The position numbers and the translations under genes were made by a program. Positions 27,861 to 37,476 of a stretch of 64,000 nucleotides of DNA are shown here, piece after piece; the first letter of the stretch is position 1; every line of letters begins with the position of its first letter. The notes under the pieces were generated by a model. It did not search any database. It worked only from the letters and a program-made list of their open reading frames with translations, and was not told the origin of the DNA. The DNA comes from Xenophilus aerolatus (GTDB taxonomy: Bacteria > Pseudomonadota > Gammaproteobacteria > Burkholderiales > Burkholderiaceae_C): contig QAIB01000004.1 of the NCBI GenBank assembly GCA_030418545.1, positions 494,101 through 558,100 on the forward strand, in the 5' to 3' direction.

Positions 27861-28751
27861 ATGTCGCAGCCTGTCGCAGCACGCCTCAAGATCGGCCTTT
27901 CCGCCTGCTTCTCGCACGCCGACCCGGCGCGCTCCCTGTTCACCAACAAGACGCTGCAGTACGTCGAGCAGTCGATCGCGCACTGGCTGATGTCGGCCGG
28001 CGCGATGGTGGTCATGGTGCCCTGCCCGACCGGCGACACCGCGCGCGGCGACACCACGCTGAGCCACTACGCCGAATGGCTCGACGGCGTGGTCATGCAC
28101 GGCGGCGCCGACGTCTGGCCCGGCAGCTACGGCGAGGAGCCGCTCAAGGACGCCTGGATCGGCGACCGCATCCGCGACCTGTACGACCTGGCGCTGGTCG
28201 AGGCCTTCGAGCAGGCCGGCAAGCCGATCTTCGGCGTGTGCCGCGGCCTGCAGCTCATCAACGTGGCCTTCGGCGGCACGCTCTACCAGGACATCGAGGA
28301 GCAGCACGGCCACCCCGAGACACTGAAGCACCGCGACCCGGTCACCTACGACCAGAACTTCCACCAGATCGAGATCGTGCCCGGCACGCGCCTGGCCAAG
28401 CTGTACCCTGAGGTGCAGACGGCGCGGGTCAACAGCATCCACCACCAGGGCATCAAGGGCCTGGCGCCCGGCTTCGAGGTCGAGGCCTGGAGCCTGCCCG
28501 ACCGCGTGCCCGAGGCGATCCGCCGCCAGGCCGACCGGGGCGGGCGCGGCTACATCGCCGCCACCCAGTGGCACCCGGAGTTCCACAAGTACGGCAGCAC
28601 CGAGACCATCAACGACACGCCGATCCTGCACGACTTCCTGTGGGCCTGCGCCACCGCCAGGGTGCAGCCGCGGCGCGCGCATCGCAACATGCCGGGCCGC
28701 ATCCGCGACCGGGCCGCGCGCATGCTGCGCCAGGCACTGCTGCGGCGCTGA
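27861..28751 (+). CDS. Gamma-glutamyl-gamma-aminobutyrate hydrolase-like class I glutamine amidotransferase
   Basis: 296 residues of peptidase family C26. The nucleophile is Cys127 in FGVCRGLQLIN, with His238 and Glu240 in QWHPEF. The family includes PuuD, which splits gamma-glutamyl-GABA in putrescine breakdown and other gamma-glutamyl amides. The ATG at 27861 is used; a TTG nine codons earlier is possible. The sigma-54 promoter upstream fits a nitrogen-scavenging role. The C-terminus is Arg-rich (RIRDRAARMLRQALLRR). Confidence 0.92.
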   Translation: MSQPVAARLKIGLSACFSHADPARSLFTNKTLQYVEQSIAHWLMSAGAMVVMVPCPTGDTARGDTTLSHYAEWLDGVVMHGGADVWPGSYGEEPLKDAWIGDRIRDLYDLALVEAFEQAGKPIFGVCRGLQLINVAFGGTLYQDIEEQHGHPETLKHRDPVTYDQNFHQIEIVPGTRLAKLYPEVQTARVNSIHHQGIKGLAPGFEVEAWSLPDRVPEAIRRQADRGGRGYIAATQWHPEFHKYGSTETINDTPILHDFLWACATARVQPRRAHRNMPGRIRDRAARMLRQALLRR

Positions 28752-28763
28752 GGCCGCGCGGCC

Positions 28764-28970
28764 TCAGCGCCGGTCGGACTTGCTGCTGCTGCGGCTGACG
28801 CCGGCGTCGATCACGCCGAAGACTTCGACGCTGCTGCCGCCGGTGCCGGCCGACGTGCCGCCGGAGGTGGCGCCGCCACTGGCGCAGCCCGTGGCCAGCA
28901 GGACGGCCGCACCCGCGGCCAGCGCGGCAGCCAGGCGCTGCCAGGTGAGCGAAGGACGAACAGGGTTCAT
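28764..28970 (-). CDS. Small Gly/Ser-rich lipoprotein, hypothetical
   Basis: 68 residues. Signal peptide with lipobox LLATGC (Cys about residue 29), then a low-complexity Gly/Ser/Thr linker and a short end SVEVFGVIDAGVSRSSSKSDRR. Phrases like VFGVIDAGVSR resemble those of related small Burkholderiales lipoproteins, function unknown. It lies between the amidotransferase gene and the MalT-like regulator. Confidence 0.7.
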   Translation of the reverse strand: MNPVRPSLTWQRLAAALAAGAAVLLATGCASGGATSGGTSAGTGGSSVEVFGVIDAGVSRSSSKSDRR

Positions 28971-28977
28971 CGCGCCA

Positions 28978-31695
28978 CTATAGGCCGGAACGCATCAACC
29001 CCAGCCGACGTGCCAGTGCCACCGCCTGAGTGCGGCTGCGGGCGCCGAGCTTGAGGTTGATGTTGCGCAGGTGGGTGCGCACCGTGCTGTCCGACACGAA
29101 GAGCTTCTCGGCCATCGCCGAGTTGGAGTAGCCCTCGGCCAGCAGCTGCAGCACGCGCAGCTCCTTGCGCGTGAGGGCTTCGGTCGGCAGGCCGCCGACT
29201 GCGGCGGCGCTGCCGGTCGGCGGCGCATCCTCGGCCTCGACGTCCGCGGCCGTCTCGCCGATCTGCGCCAGCAACTGCGCGAGGTGGTCCGCAAAGAGCG
29301 GGCCGGCCTCGTCCACCCGCCGGCGGTCGCCCTGCAACAGGCGAAGCAGCGGCGCCAGCAGCGGCCCTTCGTCCAGCAGCAGGCGCATGAAGCCCTCCTG
29401 CGCCGTCGTGCGCAACACCGCGGCCAGGGTGTCGGCAGCAGGCGCCGGCCGGCCCGCACGCCATTGCGCGAGGGCCAGGAGGGTGCGCAGCTTCAGCGCG
29501 CGATGCCGGCGCGCCGCGGCCTCGGCGGCGTGGGCGGCGGCGTCCAGCGCGTCGATGGTGGCGGTCGCATCGCCGAAATGCAGGGCCCAGCGCCAGCGCC
29601 CGATCGCGAGGTCGTCGACCTCGTGGGCCGGCAGGCGCAGGCGTTGCACGCGTGCCCACACGGCAGGGTCGTCGGCGCGCGCCAGCGTCTCCTGCGCGGC
29701 ACGGCCGTGGCCCTGCAGCACCAGCAGGCGCGCCATCTCCAGCCGCGCGCTGCACACCACCCGCGGCAGCTGGCGGTCGTGGCCGAGGTATTCGAGTTCG
29801 GTCAACAGCCATGACGCGGCATCGACGTCGCCGCGCAGCCAGGCGATGCGGCTGCGCATGCAGTGGCTGGCGATCACGTGGTCGGGCAGGCCCACGTCGC
29901 GCGCCAGCGGGAGGTAGACGTTGAGCAGCTGGCCGGCGGCATCGAGGTCGTTCTGCTCGTAGACCACGCCGGCATGCAGCACGCCGGCCCACGCGTTGCC
30001 GTGCGTGGGCAGATAGCTGGCGGCGCGCGGCGTGGCGCTCACCGCCATGCGAAAGCGCGCCGCGGCATGGCGCAGCCGCCCCTCGGACAGGTCCAGCATG
30101 CCTTCGAGCGACTCGGTGTACATGCGGTTGAAGATGCTGCCGGCCTGGGTGCGGCGCGCCGCGTCGAGCAGCCGGTGCGCCTCGTGCGGCTCGCCCATGA
30201 CCGAGACGATGTGCGCCATGGCATTGGCCAGCGCGCTGTCGGCGAAGGCGCGCTCGCTCGGCAGGCGCGCCAGGCTGTCGCGGCCCATGGCGCAGGCGCT
30301 CTCGGCGCGGTCCATCATGGCTTCGAGCAGCGGCTGCAGCGCGTTCACGTGCGCCTGCACGACTGGGTCGGCGCTGCCGATGCAGCCGCTGGCCTCGAGC
30401 CGCTGCAGTGCGCGCCACGGGCCGTGGGTGAAGCACTCGGCCCAGACGGCGACCACCTGCAGCAGCGGCTGCGTCGCGAGCCGGTCCGCCGGCAGGCTGC
30501 CGAACCAGCGCGTGAGCAGCCGCATGCGGCCGTCCTCCAGGAAGGACTCCGCGTGGCGCGCCAGCAGCTGCAGCGCGTGCGGGTGGTCGCCGCCTTCGAT
30601 GGCATGGTCGATGGCGGGCACGGGACGGCCCGCCGCCTCGTACCAGCCCGAGGCGGCCAGGTGCAGCCGCGCCAGCGCGTCGGGCTGCTCGCGCGCCAGC
30701 TGGCTGCGCAGGAAGTCGGCGAACAGGCTGTGGTAGCGGTAGCCCTGGCCCTCGGCGTCCAGGGGCGTGAGGAACAGGTGCTCCGCCTCGAGCCGGCGCA
30801 GCATCCGCGCGCAGTCCGTGCGCGGCACCAGCGCCTGGCACACGTCGGCATCGAGCGTGCGCAGGATGCTGGTGCGCAGCAGGAAGTCGCGCACCTCGGG
30901 CGGCTGGTGGTCCAGCACGTCCTCGGCCAGGTAGTCGGCCACCGCCCGGTCGGAGCCCGAGAAGCGTTGCACGAAGTCGCTCTCGGGCCCATGCCGTTCC
31001 AGGGCCAGCGCGACCAGCCACAGCGCGCCGATCCAGCCCTCGGTCTTGCGCATCAGCTGGGCCAGCGGTTCGCGCGGCAGGGCGATGCCACGCAGGCGGA
31101 AGAAGCCTTCGGCCTCGGCGTCGGAGAAGCGCAGCTGGCTCGCGTCGATCTCGACCAGCTGGCCCCGTGCCCGCAGGCGGCCCAGGCCCAGTTCGGGCAG
31201 GCTGCGCGAGCCGACCACGAGTTGCGCGCGGGCCGGCAGCTGTTCGACGAGCTGGCGCACCAGCCCCAGCACGGCGGGGCTCTGCAGCATCTCGAAGTCG
31301 TCGAGGAAGAGGGTGAAGGGCCGGTCCTCGCGCGCCAGGGCCTCGATGGCGTCGACGCCCGTCCCCGGGCCGGCCGGGCCGCCGGCATCGAGAGCGTGCA
31401 CCGCTGCGGCCAGGCAGTGGAGGAAGCGCGGCACGTCGTTGTCGGCGGCGTCGAGCGTGAGCCACGCCGTCGCGCGACCGGCCTGCGCGCAGCGCGCGTG
31501 CATCTGCCGCATGGCGGTGGTCTTGCCGAAGCCGGCCGGCGCCCGCACCAGCAGCAGGCGGGCGTGGGCCGCGGCGTCGAGCTGGCGGGCGATGGCGTCG
31601 CGCGGCACCTGCGCGGGCTCGGCGCCGGGCGGGGCGAGCTTGGCAGGCAGCACGGCGGCGCGGCGCGGCGGGAGGTCGACGGTGGGCGAGGTCAT
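28978..31695 (-). CDS. MalT-like LuxR-family ATP-dependent transcriptional regulator
   Basis: 905 residues, the MalT (LAL/STAND) layout. The Walker A motif is APAGFGKTT (52-60) and a Walker B-like FTLFLDDFEML lies around residue 125. A long middle with helical, TPR-like repeats follows. The C-terminal LuxR helix-turn-helix spans about 840-900 (LTRKELRVLQLLAEGYSNSAMAEKLFVSDSTVRTHLRNI in order). Such regulators bind ATP and an inducer, oligomerise and activate transcription. It is divergent from the SDR gene, 162 bases apart, so it probably controls the acyl-CoA gene set at 31858-38625. The start is the ATG at 31695. Confidence 0.92.
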   Translation of the reverse strand: MTSPTVDLPPRRAAVLPAKLAPPGAEPAQVPRDAIARQLDAAAHARLLLVRAPAGFGKTTAMRQMHARCAQAGRATAWLTLDAADNDVPRFLHCLAAAVHALDAGGPAGPGTGVDAIEALAREDRPFTLFLDDFEMLQSPAVLGLVRQLVEQLPARAQLVVGSRSLPELGLGRLRARGQLVEIDASQLRFSDAEAEGFFRLRGIALPREPLAQLMRKTEGWIGALWLVALALERHGPESDFVQRFSGSDRAVADYLAEDVLDHQPPEVRDFLLRTSILRTLDADVCQALVPRTDCARMLRRLEAEHLFLTPLDAEGQGYRYHSLFADFLRSQLAREQPDALARLHLAASGWYEAAGRPVPAIDHAIEGGDHPHALQLLARHAESFLEDGRMRLLTRWFGSLPADRLATQPLLQVVAVWAECFTHGPWRALQRLEASGCIGSADPVVQAHVNALQPLLEAMMDRAESACAMGRDSLARLPSERAFADSALANAMAHIVSVMGEPHEAHRLLDAARRTQAGSIFNRMYTESLEGMLDLSEGRLRHAAARFRMAVSATPRAASYLPTHGNAWAGVLHAGVVYEQNDLDAAGQLLNVYLPLARDVGLPDHVIASHCMRSRIAWLRGDVDAASWLLTELEYLGHDRQLPRVVCSARLEMARLLVLQGHGRAAQETLARADDPAVWARVQRLRLPAHEVDDLAIGRWRWALHFGDATATIDALDAAAHAAEAAARRHRALKLRTLLALAQWRAGRPAPAADTLAAVLRTTAQEGFMRLLLDEGPLLAPLLRLLQGDRRRVDEAGPLFADHLAQLLAQIGETAADVEAEDAPPTGSAAAVGGLPTEALTRKELRVLQLLAEGYSNSAMAEKLFVSDSTVRTHLRNINLKLGARSRTQAVALARRLGLMRSGL

Positions 31696-31857
31696 GCAGA
31701 AGGCGCACTGTGCAGGCCCGGCGGCAGCGGCGCAGTCGCGCGCCGGACGCCGGGGCAGGCAGGCCGGCACTTTCGTCGCTTTGGACGATGGCGACAAGCC
31801 GGGGCGATGCCTAGAGTCGCCCGGACGTTCTGCCGCTCACATCACAGGAGCTCTCGC

Positions 31858-32652
31858 ATGCAACTCGATGCTTCCATTGCCGCCGTCGTGACCGGCGGTG
31901 CGTCCGGCCTGGGCGCGGCGACGGCGCGGCGGCTGGCGCGCCATGGCGTGAAGGTGGCGCTGTTCGACCTCAACGAGGCGGCCGGCGAGGCGCTGGCGCG
32001 CGAGATCGGCGGCGTGTTCTGCCCGGTGGACGTGACCTCCGACGCGCAGGTGGAGGCGGGTTTCGCGCGGGCCCGGGCGGCGCACGGGCAGGAGCGGGTG
32101 CTGGTCAACTGCGCGGGCACGGGCAACGCGGTGAAGACGGCCAGCCGCGACAAGGCGACCGGCGAGATCCGGCACTTTCCGCTGGCGAATTTCGACCGCA
32201 TCATCCAGATCAACCTGGTGGGGACGTTTCGCTGCATCGCACGGTCGGCGGCCGGCATGCTGACGCTCGCTCCGCTGGACGACGCGTTCCATTCGAACGA
32301 GCGCGGCGCGATCGTGTGCACCGCCTCGGTGGCGGCGCAGGACGGGCAGATGGGGCAGGCGGCGTATTCGGCGTCGAAGGCGGGCGTGGTGGGCATGACG
32401 CTGCCGATCGCGCGCGACCTGATGGCCGAGGGCATCCGCATCAACACCATCCTGCCGGGCATCTTCGACACGCCGCTGCTGCAGGGTGCGCCCGAGAACG
32501 TGAAGGCGGCGCTGGCGGCGTCGGTGCCCTTCCCCAAGCGGCTGGGGCAGCCGGACGAGTACGCCGAGCTGGCGGAGACGATGATCCGGCTGGGTTACTT
32601 CAACGGCGAGAGCGTGCGGCTGGATGGGGCGATACGGATGGCGCCGCGTTGA
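31858..32652 (+). CDS. SDR-family 3-hydroxyacyl-CoA dehydrogenase-like protein
   Basis: 264 residues, classical short-chain dehydrogenase. Cofactor motif TGGASGLG (12-19), NCAG at 84-87, and the catalytic Ser157, Tyr170 and Lys174 (YSASK). The closest type I recognise is 3-hydroxyacyl-CoA dehydrogenase type 2 (HSD17B10-like), with NAD+ as cofactor, suggested by Asp37 after the second strand. It would oxidise a 3-hydroxyacyl-CoA to the 3-keto form for the thiolase downstream. AGGAG lies eight bases before the ATG at 31858. Confidence 0.92.
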   Translation: MQLDASIAAVVTGGASGLGAATARRLARHGVKVALFDLNEAAGEALAREIGGVFCPVDVTSDAQVEAGFARARAAHGQERVLVNCAGTGNAVKTASRDKATGEIRHFPLANFDRIIQINLVGTFRCIARSAAGMLTLAPLDDAFHSNERGAIVCTASVAAQDGQMGQAAYSASKAGVVGMTLPIARDLMAEGIRINTILPGIFDTPLLQGAPENVKAALAASVPFPKRLGQPDEYAELAETMIRLGYFNGESVRLDGAIRMAPR

Positions 32653-33005
32653 GGTTTTTCGGCCCGGTCGGGTCGAAGTGCAATCGGGCTGCGGCGCTTG
32701 CTGTGCTTGCGATGCTGCCTAAATCGTCACGTTCGTTACTTTCTTTGCTGCTGGCTTTTTTGGGCCTCTTGAAGGGGGCCTGTTCCGTCGTTGCTGTGGA
32801 TCGGCCGGCACGACGGCCTGGGGCGCTGGCGGCGGCCGCGGGCCTGCGTTCTCCGGCTCAGGCTCGCGCTGACCGGCTTGTTGTGCTGCCTGTGTGCTCG
32901 CTGTCCATCGACGTGCTTGCGGCACTGCACGGCGCCGCGAATGGCGCCTGCGCCCGCAGGCCCACGACCACCGCCCTGAGGCGCTGCGCTGTGCTTTGAC
33001 TTCCT

Positions 33006-33026
33006 CCCTCCCCCTCTGGGGGAGGG
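33006..33026. repeat. REP-like hairpin 1
   Basis: CCCTCCCCC-TCT-GGGGGAGGG, perfect 9-base arms and a 3-base loop, within the large inverted repeat. Confidence 0.7.
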
Positions 33027-33092
33027 TCGGGGTGGGGGCTGCAGCGACTGAGAGGGCGCGCCTTATCCGGCGCCGGGGTGCCCCTCACCCAA

Positions 33093-33113
33093 CCTCTCCC
33101 CAGCGGGGAGAGG
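33093..33113. repeat. REP-like hairpin 2
   Basis: CCTCTCCCC-AGC-GGGGAGAGG, perfect 9-base arms and a 3-base loop. It resembles hairpin 1 and lies 66 bases after it, as in paired REP elements. Confidence 0.7.
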
Positions 33114-33350
33114 AGTAAAAACCTAGAGCGCCCGCGTCATGCCGGCCGATCACCCCCACCGTCCAGGCCGGTGGTGCCGGTGTGCGGGCGCAGGCGCCAT
33201 TCGCGGCGCCGTGCAGTGCCGAAAGCGCGTCGATTCCAGGCGAGCACATCCGTCGTGCCGCGCGACGGTCAGCGCGAGCCTGAGCCGGAGAACGCACACC
33301 GGCGCCGCCGGCCGGGTTCAGGCCCACGGCGCCCGAACACCCCGGACCAG

Positions 33351-33379
33351 GCCAAGCCAAGCCAAGCCAAGCCAAGCCA
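33351..33379. repeat. Tandem pentanucleotide (GCCAA)5
   Basis: Five full GCCAA units plus GCCA, 84-112 bases upstream of the thiolase start. Confidence 0.9.
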
Positions 33380-33462
33380 CCAAAATCGTCCGTTCCGACG
33401 ACCGGCCCACTCGAAGCCCCGGCCCACAATCGGGCAAGGCCCGCGCACAGGAGACACACACC

Positions 33463-34647
33463 ATGGCAGAAGCATTCATCGTCGCCGCCACCCGCACCGC
33501 GGCCGGCAAACGCAAGGGCAGGCTCTCGGGCTGGCATCCGGTCGACCTCGCGGCGCAGGTCATCGACGAACTGGTGCGACGCGCCGACGCCGACCCAGCG
33601 CTGGTCGAGGACGTGATCATGGGCTGCGTCAGCCAGACGGCCGAGCAGGGCATCAACGTCGCGCGCAACGCGGTGCTGACCTCCTCGCTGCCCGAGTCGG
33701 TGCCCGGCACCTCGATCGACCGGCAGTGCGGCTCCTCGCAGCAGGCGCTGCACTTCGCGGCGCAGGCCGTGATGAGCGGCAGCATGGACGTGGTCATCGC
33801 CGCCGGCGTCGAGAGCATGACCCGCGTGCCCATGTTCAGCACCAGCGAAATGCCGCGCCAGGCCGGCATGGGTTACTACATGAGCCCGGCGATGCAGAAG
33901 CGCTACCCCGGCATCGAGTTCAGCCAGTTCATGGGCGCCGAGATGATGGCGAAGAAGTACGAGCTCTCGAAGGACCAGCTCGACGCCTATGCGCTGCAGA
34001 GCCACCTGCGCGCTGCGGCGGCCACGAAGGAGGGCCGCTTCGCCAAGGAGATCGTGCCGGTGGCCGTTCGCAGCGCCGATGGCGGTGCCGAGGGCGAGGG
34101 ACAGCCGCACACGGTGGACGAAGGCATCCGCTTCAACGCCACGCTCGAAGCCATCGCCGGCGTCAAGCTCATCCAGGAGGGCGGCCGCTGCACCGCGGCC
34201 ACCGCCAGCCAGATCGCCGACGGCGCCACCGGCGTGATGGTGGTCAACGAGCGCGGGCTGAAGGCGCTGGGCGTGAAGCCGCTGGCGCGCATCCACCACA
34301 TGACCATGATCGGGCACGACCCGGTGATCATGCTCGAGGCGCCCATTCCCGCCACGCAGCTCGCGCTGAAGAAGGCCGGCCTCAGGGTCGACGACATCGA
34401 CCTCTTCGAAGTCAACGAGGCCTTCGCGCCCGTGCCGCTGGCCTGGCTGCAGGTCACCGGTGCCGACCCGGCACGGCTCAACGTCAACGGCGGCGCCATC
34501 GCATTGGGCCATCCGCTCGGCGCCTCGGGCACCAAGCTGATGACCACCCTGGTCCATGCGCTGCACGACCGCGGCGGCCGCTACGGCCTGCAGACCATGT
34601 GCGAAGGCGGTGGGATGGCCAACGTCACCATCGTCGAAAGACTCTGA
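33463..34647 (+). CDS. Acetyl-CoA C-acyltransferase (thiolase)
   Basis: 394 residues, typical thiolase length. The acylated nucleophile is Cys89 (DRQCGSSQQALHFAAQ), the other active-site residues are His350 (GHPLGASGTK) and Cys380 (MCEGGGMAN), with the NEAFA motif between. It cleaves 3-ketoacyl-CoA with CoA, or runs in reverse. The ATG at 33463 follows ACAGGAGACACACACC. It heads a co-oriented run with the acyl-CoA ligase, CaiB and acyl-CoA dehydrogenase genes, forming a beta-oxidation type set. Confidence 0.95.
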   Translation: MAEAFIVAATRTAAGKRKGRLSGWHPVDLAAQVIDELVRRADADPALVEDVIMGCVSQTAEQGINVARNAVLTSSLPESVPGTSIDRQCGSSQQALHFAAQAVMSGSMDVVIAAGVESMTRVPMFSTSEMPRQAGMGYYMSPAMQKRYPGIEFSQFMGAEMMAKKYELSKDQLDAYALQSHLRAAAATKEGRFAKEIVPVAVRSADGGAEGEGQPHTVDEGIRFNATLEAIAGVKLIQEGGRCTAATASQIADGATGVMVVNERGLKALGVKPLARIHHMTMIGHDPVIMLEAPIPATQLALKKAGLRVDDIDLFEVNEAFAPVPLAWLQVTGADPARLNVNGGAIALGHPLGASGTKLMTTLVHALHDRGGRYGLQTMCEGGGMANVTIVERL

Positions 34648-34712
34648 CGCGCCGGCACCTCGCCGCCGCATCTGGCGAGGCAGAAGAACAACGGGACAGA
34701 AGGAGACACGCC

Positions 34713-36356
34713 ATGCCCCTGTACGGCCTCATGCAGGACCGCCCGCTGCTCATCTCGTCGCTCATCGAGCATGCGGCGCGCTTCCATCCCGACGTCGACA
34801 TCGTCTCGCGCCTGCCCGAAGGCGGCACCCATCGCACCACCTGGGCCGGCATCCGGCGCGATGCCTGCCGCATCGCCCATGCCCTGAAGCAGCTCGGCGT
34901 GGGCGAGGGCGAGCGCGTCGGCACGCTGGCCTGGAACAGTCATCGCCACCTGTCGATGTACTTCGGCGTGTCGGGTGCGGGCTCGGTGCTGCATACCGTC
35001 AACCCGCGGCTCTTCGCGGAGCAGATCGAGTACATCGTCAACCATGCCGAGGACCAGGTCCTGTTCTTCGACATCACCTTCGCGCCGCTGGTCGAGAAGC
35101 TGGCGCCGAAGCTCAAGACCGTCCGCAGCTACGTCGCGATGAGCTCGCGCGAGCACATGCCGGCCATCGACGTGCCGCAGCTGCTGTGCTGGGACGAACT
35201 GCTCGACGCGCAGCCGGACGAATTCACCTGGCCGGAGTTCGACGAGCGGCTCGCGTCATCTCTGTGCTACACCTCGGGCACCACCGGCAACCCCAAGGGC
35301 GTGCTGTATTCGCACCGCTCCACCGTGCTGCACAGCCTGATGGAGCTGGCGCCGGACACCTTCGGCCTGAACTCGGCGGAGACGGTGATGCTCATCGTGC
35401 CGATGTTCCATGCCAACGCCTGGGGCACGCCCTATGCGGCCGCGATGGTCGGCACGCGCCTCGTGCTGCCCGGCCCGCACCTCGACGGCAAGAGCGTCCA
35501 CGAGCTCATGGCGCAGGAGAAGGTCACTTTCTCGCAGGGCGTGCCCACCGTGTGGCTGATGCTCTTCCAGTACCTCGACGCCCATCCCGAGCTCGACCCG
35601 AAGGCGCTCGGGCTCAAGCGCGTGGGCATCGGTGGCGCGGCGGTGTCGCGTGCCATGCTCGAGCGCTTCGAGCAGCAGTTCGGCGCCGAGGTGGTGCAGG
35701 GATGGGGCATGACCGAAACCAGCCCCATCGGCGTCGTCAGCAAGCTGCTGCCGCGGCACGCGGGCCTGGACGAGGAGGCGCTCACCCAGGTCAAGCTCAA
35801 GCAGGGCCGCGGCGTGTGGGGCGTGGACCTGAAGCTCGTCGACGACGCGGGCGAGGTGCAGCGCTGGGACGGCGTGTCGCGCGGCCACCTGCGCGTGCGC
35901 GGCCCGTGGATCGCCAGCGGTTATTTCAAGGGCGAGGGTGGCTCGCCGATCGACGAGGACGGGTTCTTCAGCACCGGCGATGTCGCCACCATCGACCCCG
36001 ACGGCTATCTGCAGCTGGTCGACCGCGCGAAGGACGTGATCAAGTCAGGCGGCGAGTGGATCTCGTCCATCGATGTCGAGAACGCCGCCATGGGCCACCC
36101 CGCCGTGGCCGAGGCGGCGATCATCGGCGTGGCGCATCCGAAGTGGCAGGAGCGGCCGCTGCTGATCGTCGTGCCGCGCGCCGGCCACGTGGTGGACCGC
36201 GCGTCGATCCTCGACTTCCTCGCCGCGCGCGTTGCCAAATGGTGGCTGCCCGACGACGTGGTCTTCGTCAGCGAGTTGCCGCACACGGCCACCGGCAAGC
36301 TGCTCAAGACGAAGCTGCGCGAGCAGTTCCGTCACCACGTGCTGCCCACGGCCTGA
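34713..36356 (+). CDS. AMP-dependent acyl-CoA synthetase (medium/long-chain type)
   Basis: 547 residues of the adenylate-forming superfamily. The phosphate-binding loop is [11 protein letters not shown] (186-196), with later GWGMTETSP, the [32 protein letters not shown] region and the catalytic lysine in [12 protein letters not shown] near the C-terminus. It activates a fatty or aryl acid to the acyl-CoA. AGGAGA precedes the ATG at 34713. Confidence 0.95.
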   Translation: MPLYGLMQDRPLLISSLIEHAARFHPDVDIVSRLPEGGTHRTTWAGIRRDACRIAHALKQLGVGEGERVGTLAWNSHRHLSMYFGVSGAGSVLHTVNPRLFAEQIEYIVNHAEDQVLFFDITFAPLVEKLAPKLKTVRSYVAMSSREHMPAIDVPQLLCWDELLDAQPDEFTWPEFDERLASSLCYTSGTTGNPKGVLYSHRSTVLHSLMELAPDTFGLNSAETVMLIVPMFHANAWGTPYAAAMVGTRLVLPGPHLDGKSVHELMAQEKVTFSQGVPTVWLMLFQYLDAHPELDPKALGLKRVGIGGAAVSRAMLERFEQQFGAEVVQGWGMTETSPIGVVSKLLPRHAGLDEEALTQVKLKQGRGVWGVDLKLVDDAGEVQRWDGVSRGHLRVRGPWIASGYFKGEGGSPIDEDGFFSTGDVATIDPDGYLQLVDRAKDVIKSGGEWISSIDVENAAMGHPAVAEAAIIGVAHPKWQERPLLIVVPRAGHVVDRASILDFLAARVAKWWLPDDVVFVSELPHTATGKLLKTKLREQFRHHVLPTA

Positions 36357-36377
36357 AGGCCTCGCCGGAGTCACGAC

Positions 36378-37460
36378 ATGGCAGGTCCGCTCGAAGGCAT
36401 TCGCGTGATCGAGTTCGCCGGGCTCGGCCCCGGCCCCTTCTGTGCGATGGTGCTGGCCGACCTGGGCGCCGAGGTGCTGCGCATCGCGCGGCCTGGCGCA
36501 CCGGTCGAGCCGCGCGACGTCACCACGCGCAGCCGTGCCCAGGTGGGCGTCGACCTGCGCGCGCCCGAGGGGGCCGCGGCGGCGATGGCGCTGGTGGCGC
36601 GCGCCGATCTGCTCGTCGAGGGCTTCCGCCCTGGCGTGATGGAGCGCCTCGGGCTCGGGCCCGAGGACTGCCTGGCCCGCAACCCGCGCCTGGTCTACGG
36701 CCGCATGACGGGCTGGGGGCAGCACGGCCCGCTGGCCCAGGCCGCCGGCCACGACATCAACTACATCGCGATCAGCGGTGCGCTGCATGCCATCGGCCGC
36801 GCTGGCGAGGCGCCGGTGCCGCCGCTCAATTACGTGGGCGACTTCGGCGGCGGCGGCATGCTGCTGGCCGTGGGCCTGCTGGCCGCGCTGCATGCGGCGC
36901 AGCGCAGCGGCCGGGGCCAGGTGGTCGACGCCGCCATGACCGACGGCAGCGCGCTGCTCTCGGCCTTCATGTACGGCTTCAAGGCGCAAGGGCAGTGGAG
37001 CAACCAGCGCGGCGAGAACCTGCTGGACGGCGGCGCCCACTTCTACGACACCTACGCGTGCGCCGACGGCAAGTACGTGGCCGTCGGCGCCATCGAGCCG
37101 CAGTTCTACGCCGAGCTGCGCCAGCGCTGCGGCATCGAGGACCCGCTCTTCGACGGCCAGATGGATCCGGCCCGCTGGCCGTTGCTCAAGCTGCGGCTGG
37201 CCGACATCTTCCGCACCCGCACGCGCGACGAGTGGTGCGCGCTGCTGGAAGGCAGCGACGCCTGCTTCGCCCCGGTGCTCGATTGGGACGAGGCGCCGGC
37301 GCACGCGCACAACCGCGCGCGGCGCACCTTCGTCGAGGCCGGCGGCGTGATGCAGCCCGCGCCGGCGCCGCGCTTCTCGCACACCGTCCCGGCCGAGCCG
37401 GTGCCGCCGCACGCCCTGGCGCTGGACCAGGCGCTGGCCGCCTGGGGCGCGCAACCCTGA
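36378..37460 (+). CDS. CaiB/BaiF family CoA transferase or alpha-methylacyl-CoA racemase-like protein
   Basis: 360 residues, class III CoA-transferase fold: [30 protein letters not shown] at the start in sections, [13 protein letters not shown], and [21 protein letters not shown]. The central [19 protein letters not shown] with an Asp, and [16 protein letters not shown], resemble alpha-methylacyl-CoA racemase, so epimerisation of a 2-methylacyl-CoA is a likely role. CoA transfer remains possible. It lies 21 bases after the ligase gene. Confidence 0.92.
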   Translation: MAGPLEGIRVIEFAGLGPGPFCAMVLADLGAEVLRIARPGAPVEPRDVTTRSRAQVGVDLRAPEGAAAAMALVARADLLVEGFRPGVMERLGLGPEDCLARNPRLVYGRMTGWGQHGPLAQAAGHDINYIAISGALHAIGRAGEAPVPPLNYVGDFGGGGMLLAVGLLAALHAAQRSGRGQVVDAAMTDGSALLSAFMYGFKAQGQWSNQRGENLLDGGAHFYDTYACADGKYVAVGAIEPQFYAELRQRCGIEDPLFDGQMDPARWPLLKLRLADIFRTRTRDEWCALLEGSDACFAPVLDWDEAPAHAHNRARRTFVEAGGVMQPAPAPRFSHTVPAEPVPPHALALDQALAAWGAQP

Positions 37461-37476
37461 CCTCACGAGGACCTTC

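Larger units (their letters stand above)
32846..33295. repeat. Large imperfect inverted repeat, 113-base arms
   Basis: The left arm 32846-32958 and the reverse complement of 33183-33295 align without gaps over 113 bases with 94 identities by my count. The outer 30 bases (from GCGTTCTCCGGC) and the inner 36 or so (ending GCGCCTGCGCCCGCA) are perfect; the differences are in the middle. The 224-base spacer carries two hairpins. Confidence 0.75.
32653..33462. other. 810-base intergenic region with repeat element, no gene seen
   Basis: No coding region is supported here; open frames are compositional. It contains a 113-base imperfect inverted repeat (arms 32846-32958 and 33183-33295), two perfect short hairpins between the arms, and a GCCAA tandem repeat near its right end. 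Confidence 0.7.

Noticed and set aside
33351..33379. GCCAA repeats as a CRISPR array
   Set aside because: Five-base units without spacers; no cas genes in the window.
33139..33462. Upstream extension of the thiolase frame
   Set aside because: It reads through the repeat arm and the GCCAA repeat; the conserved thiolase start is at 33463 with a ribosome site.
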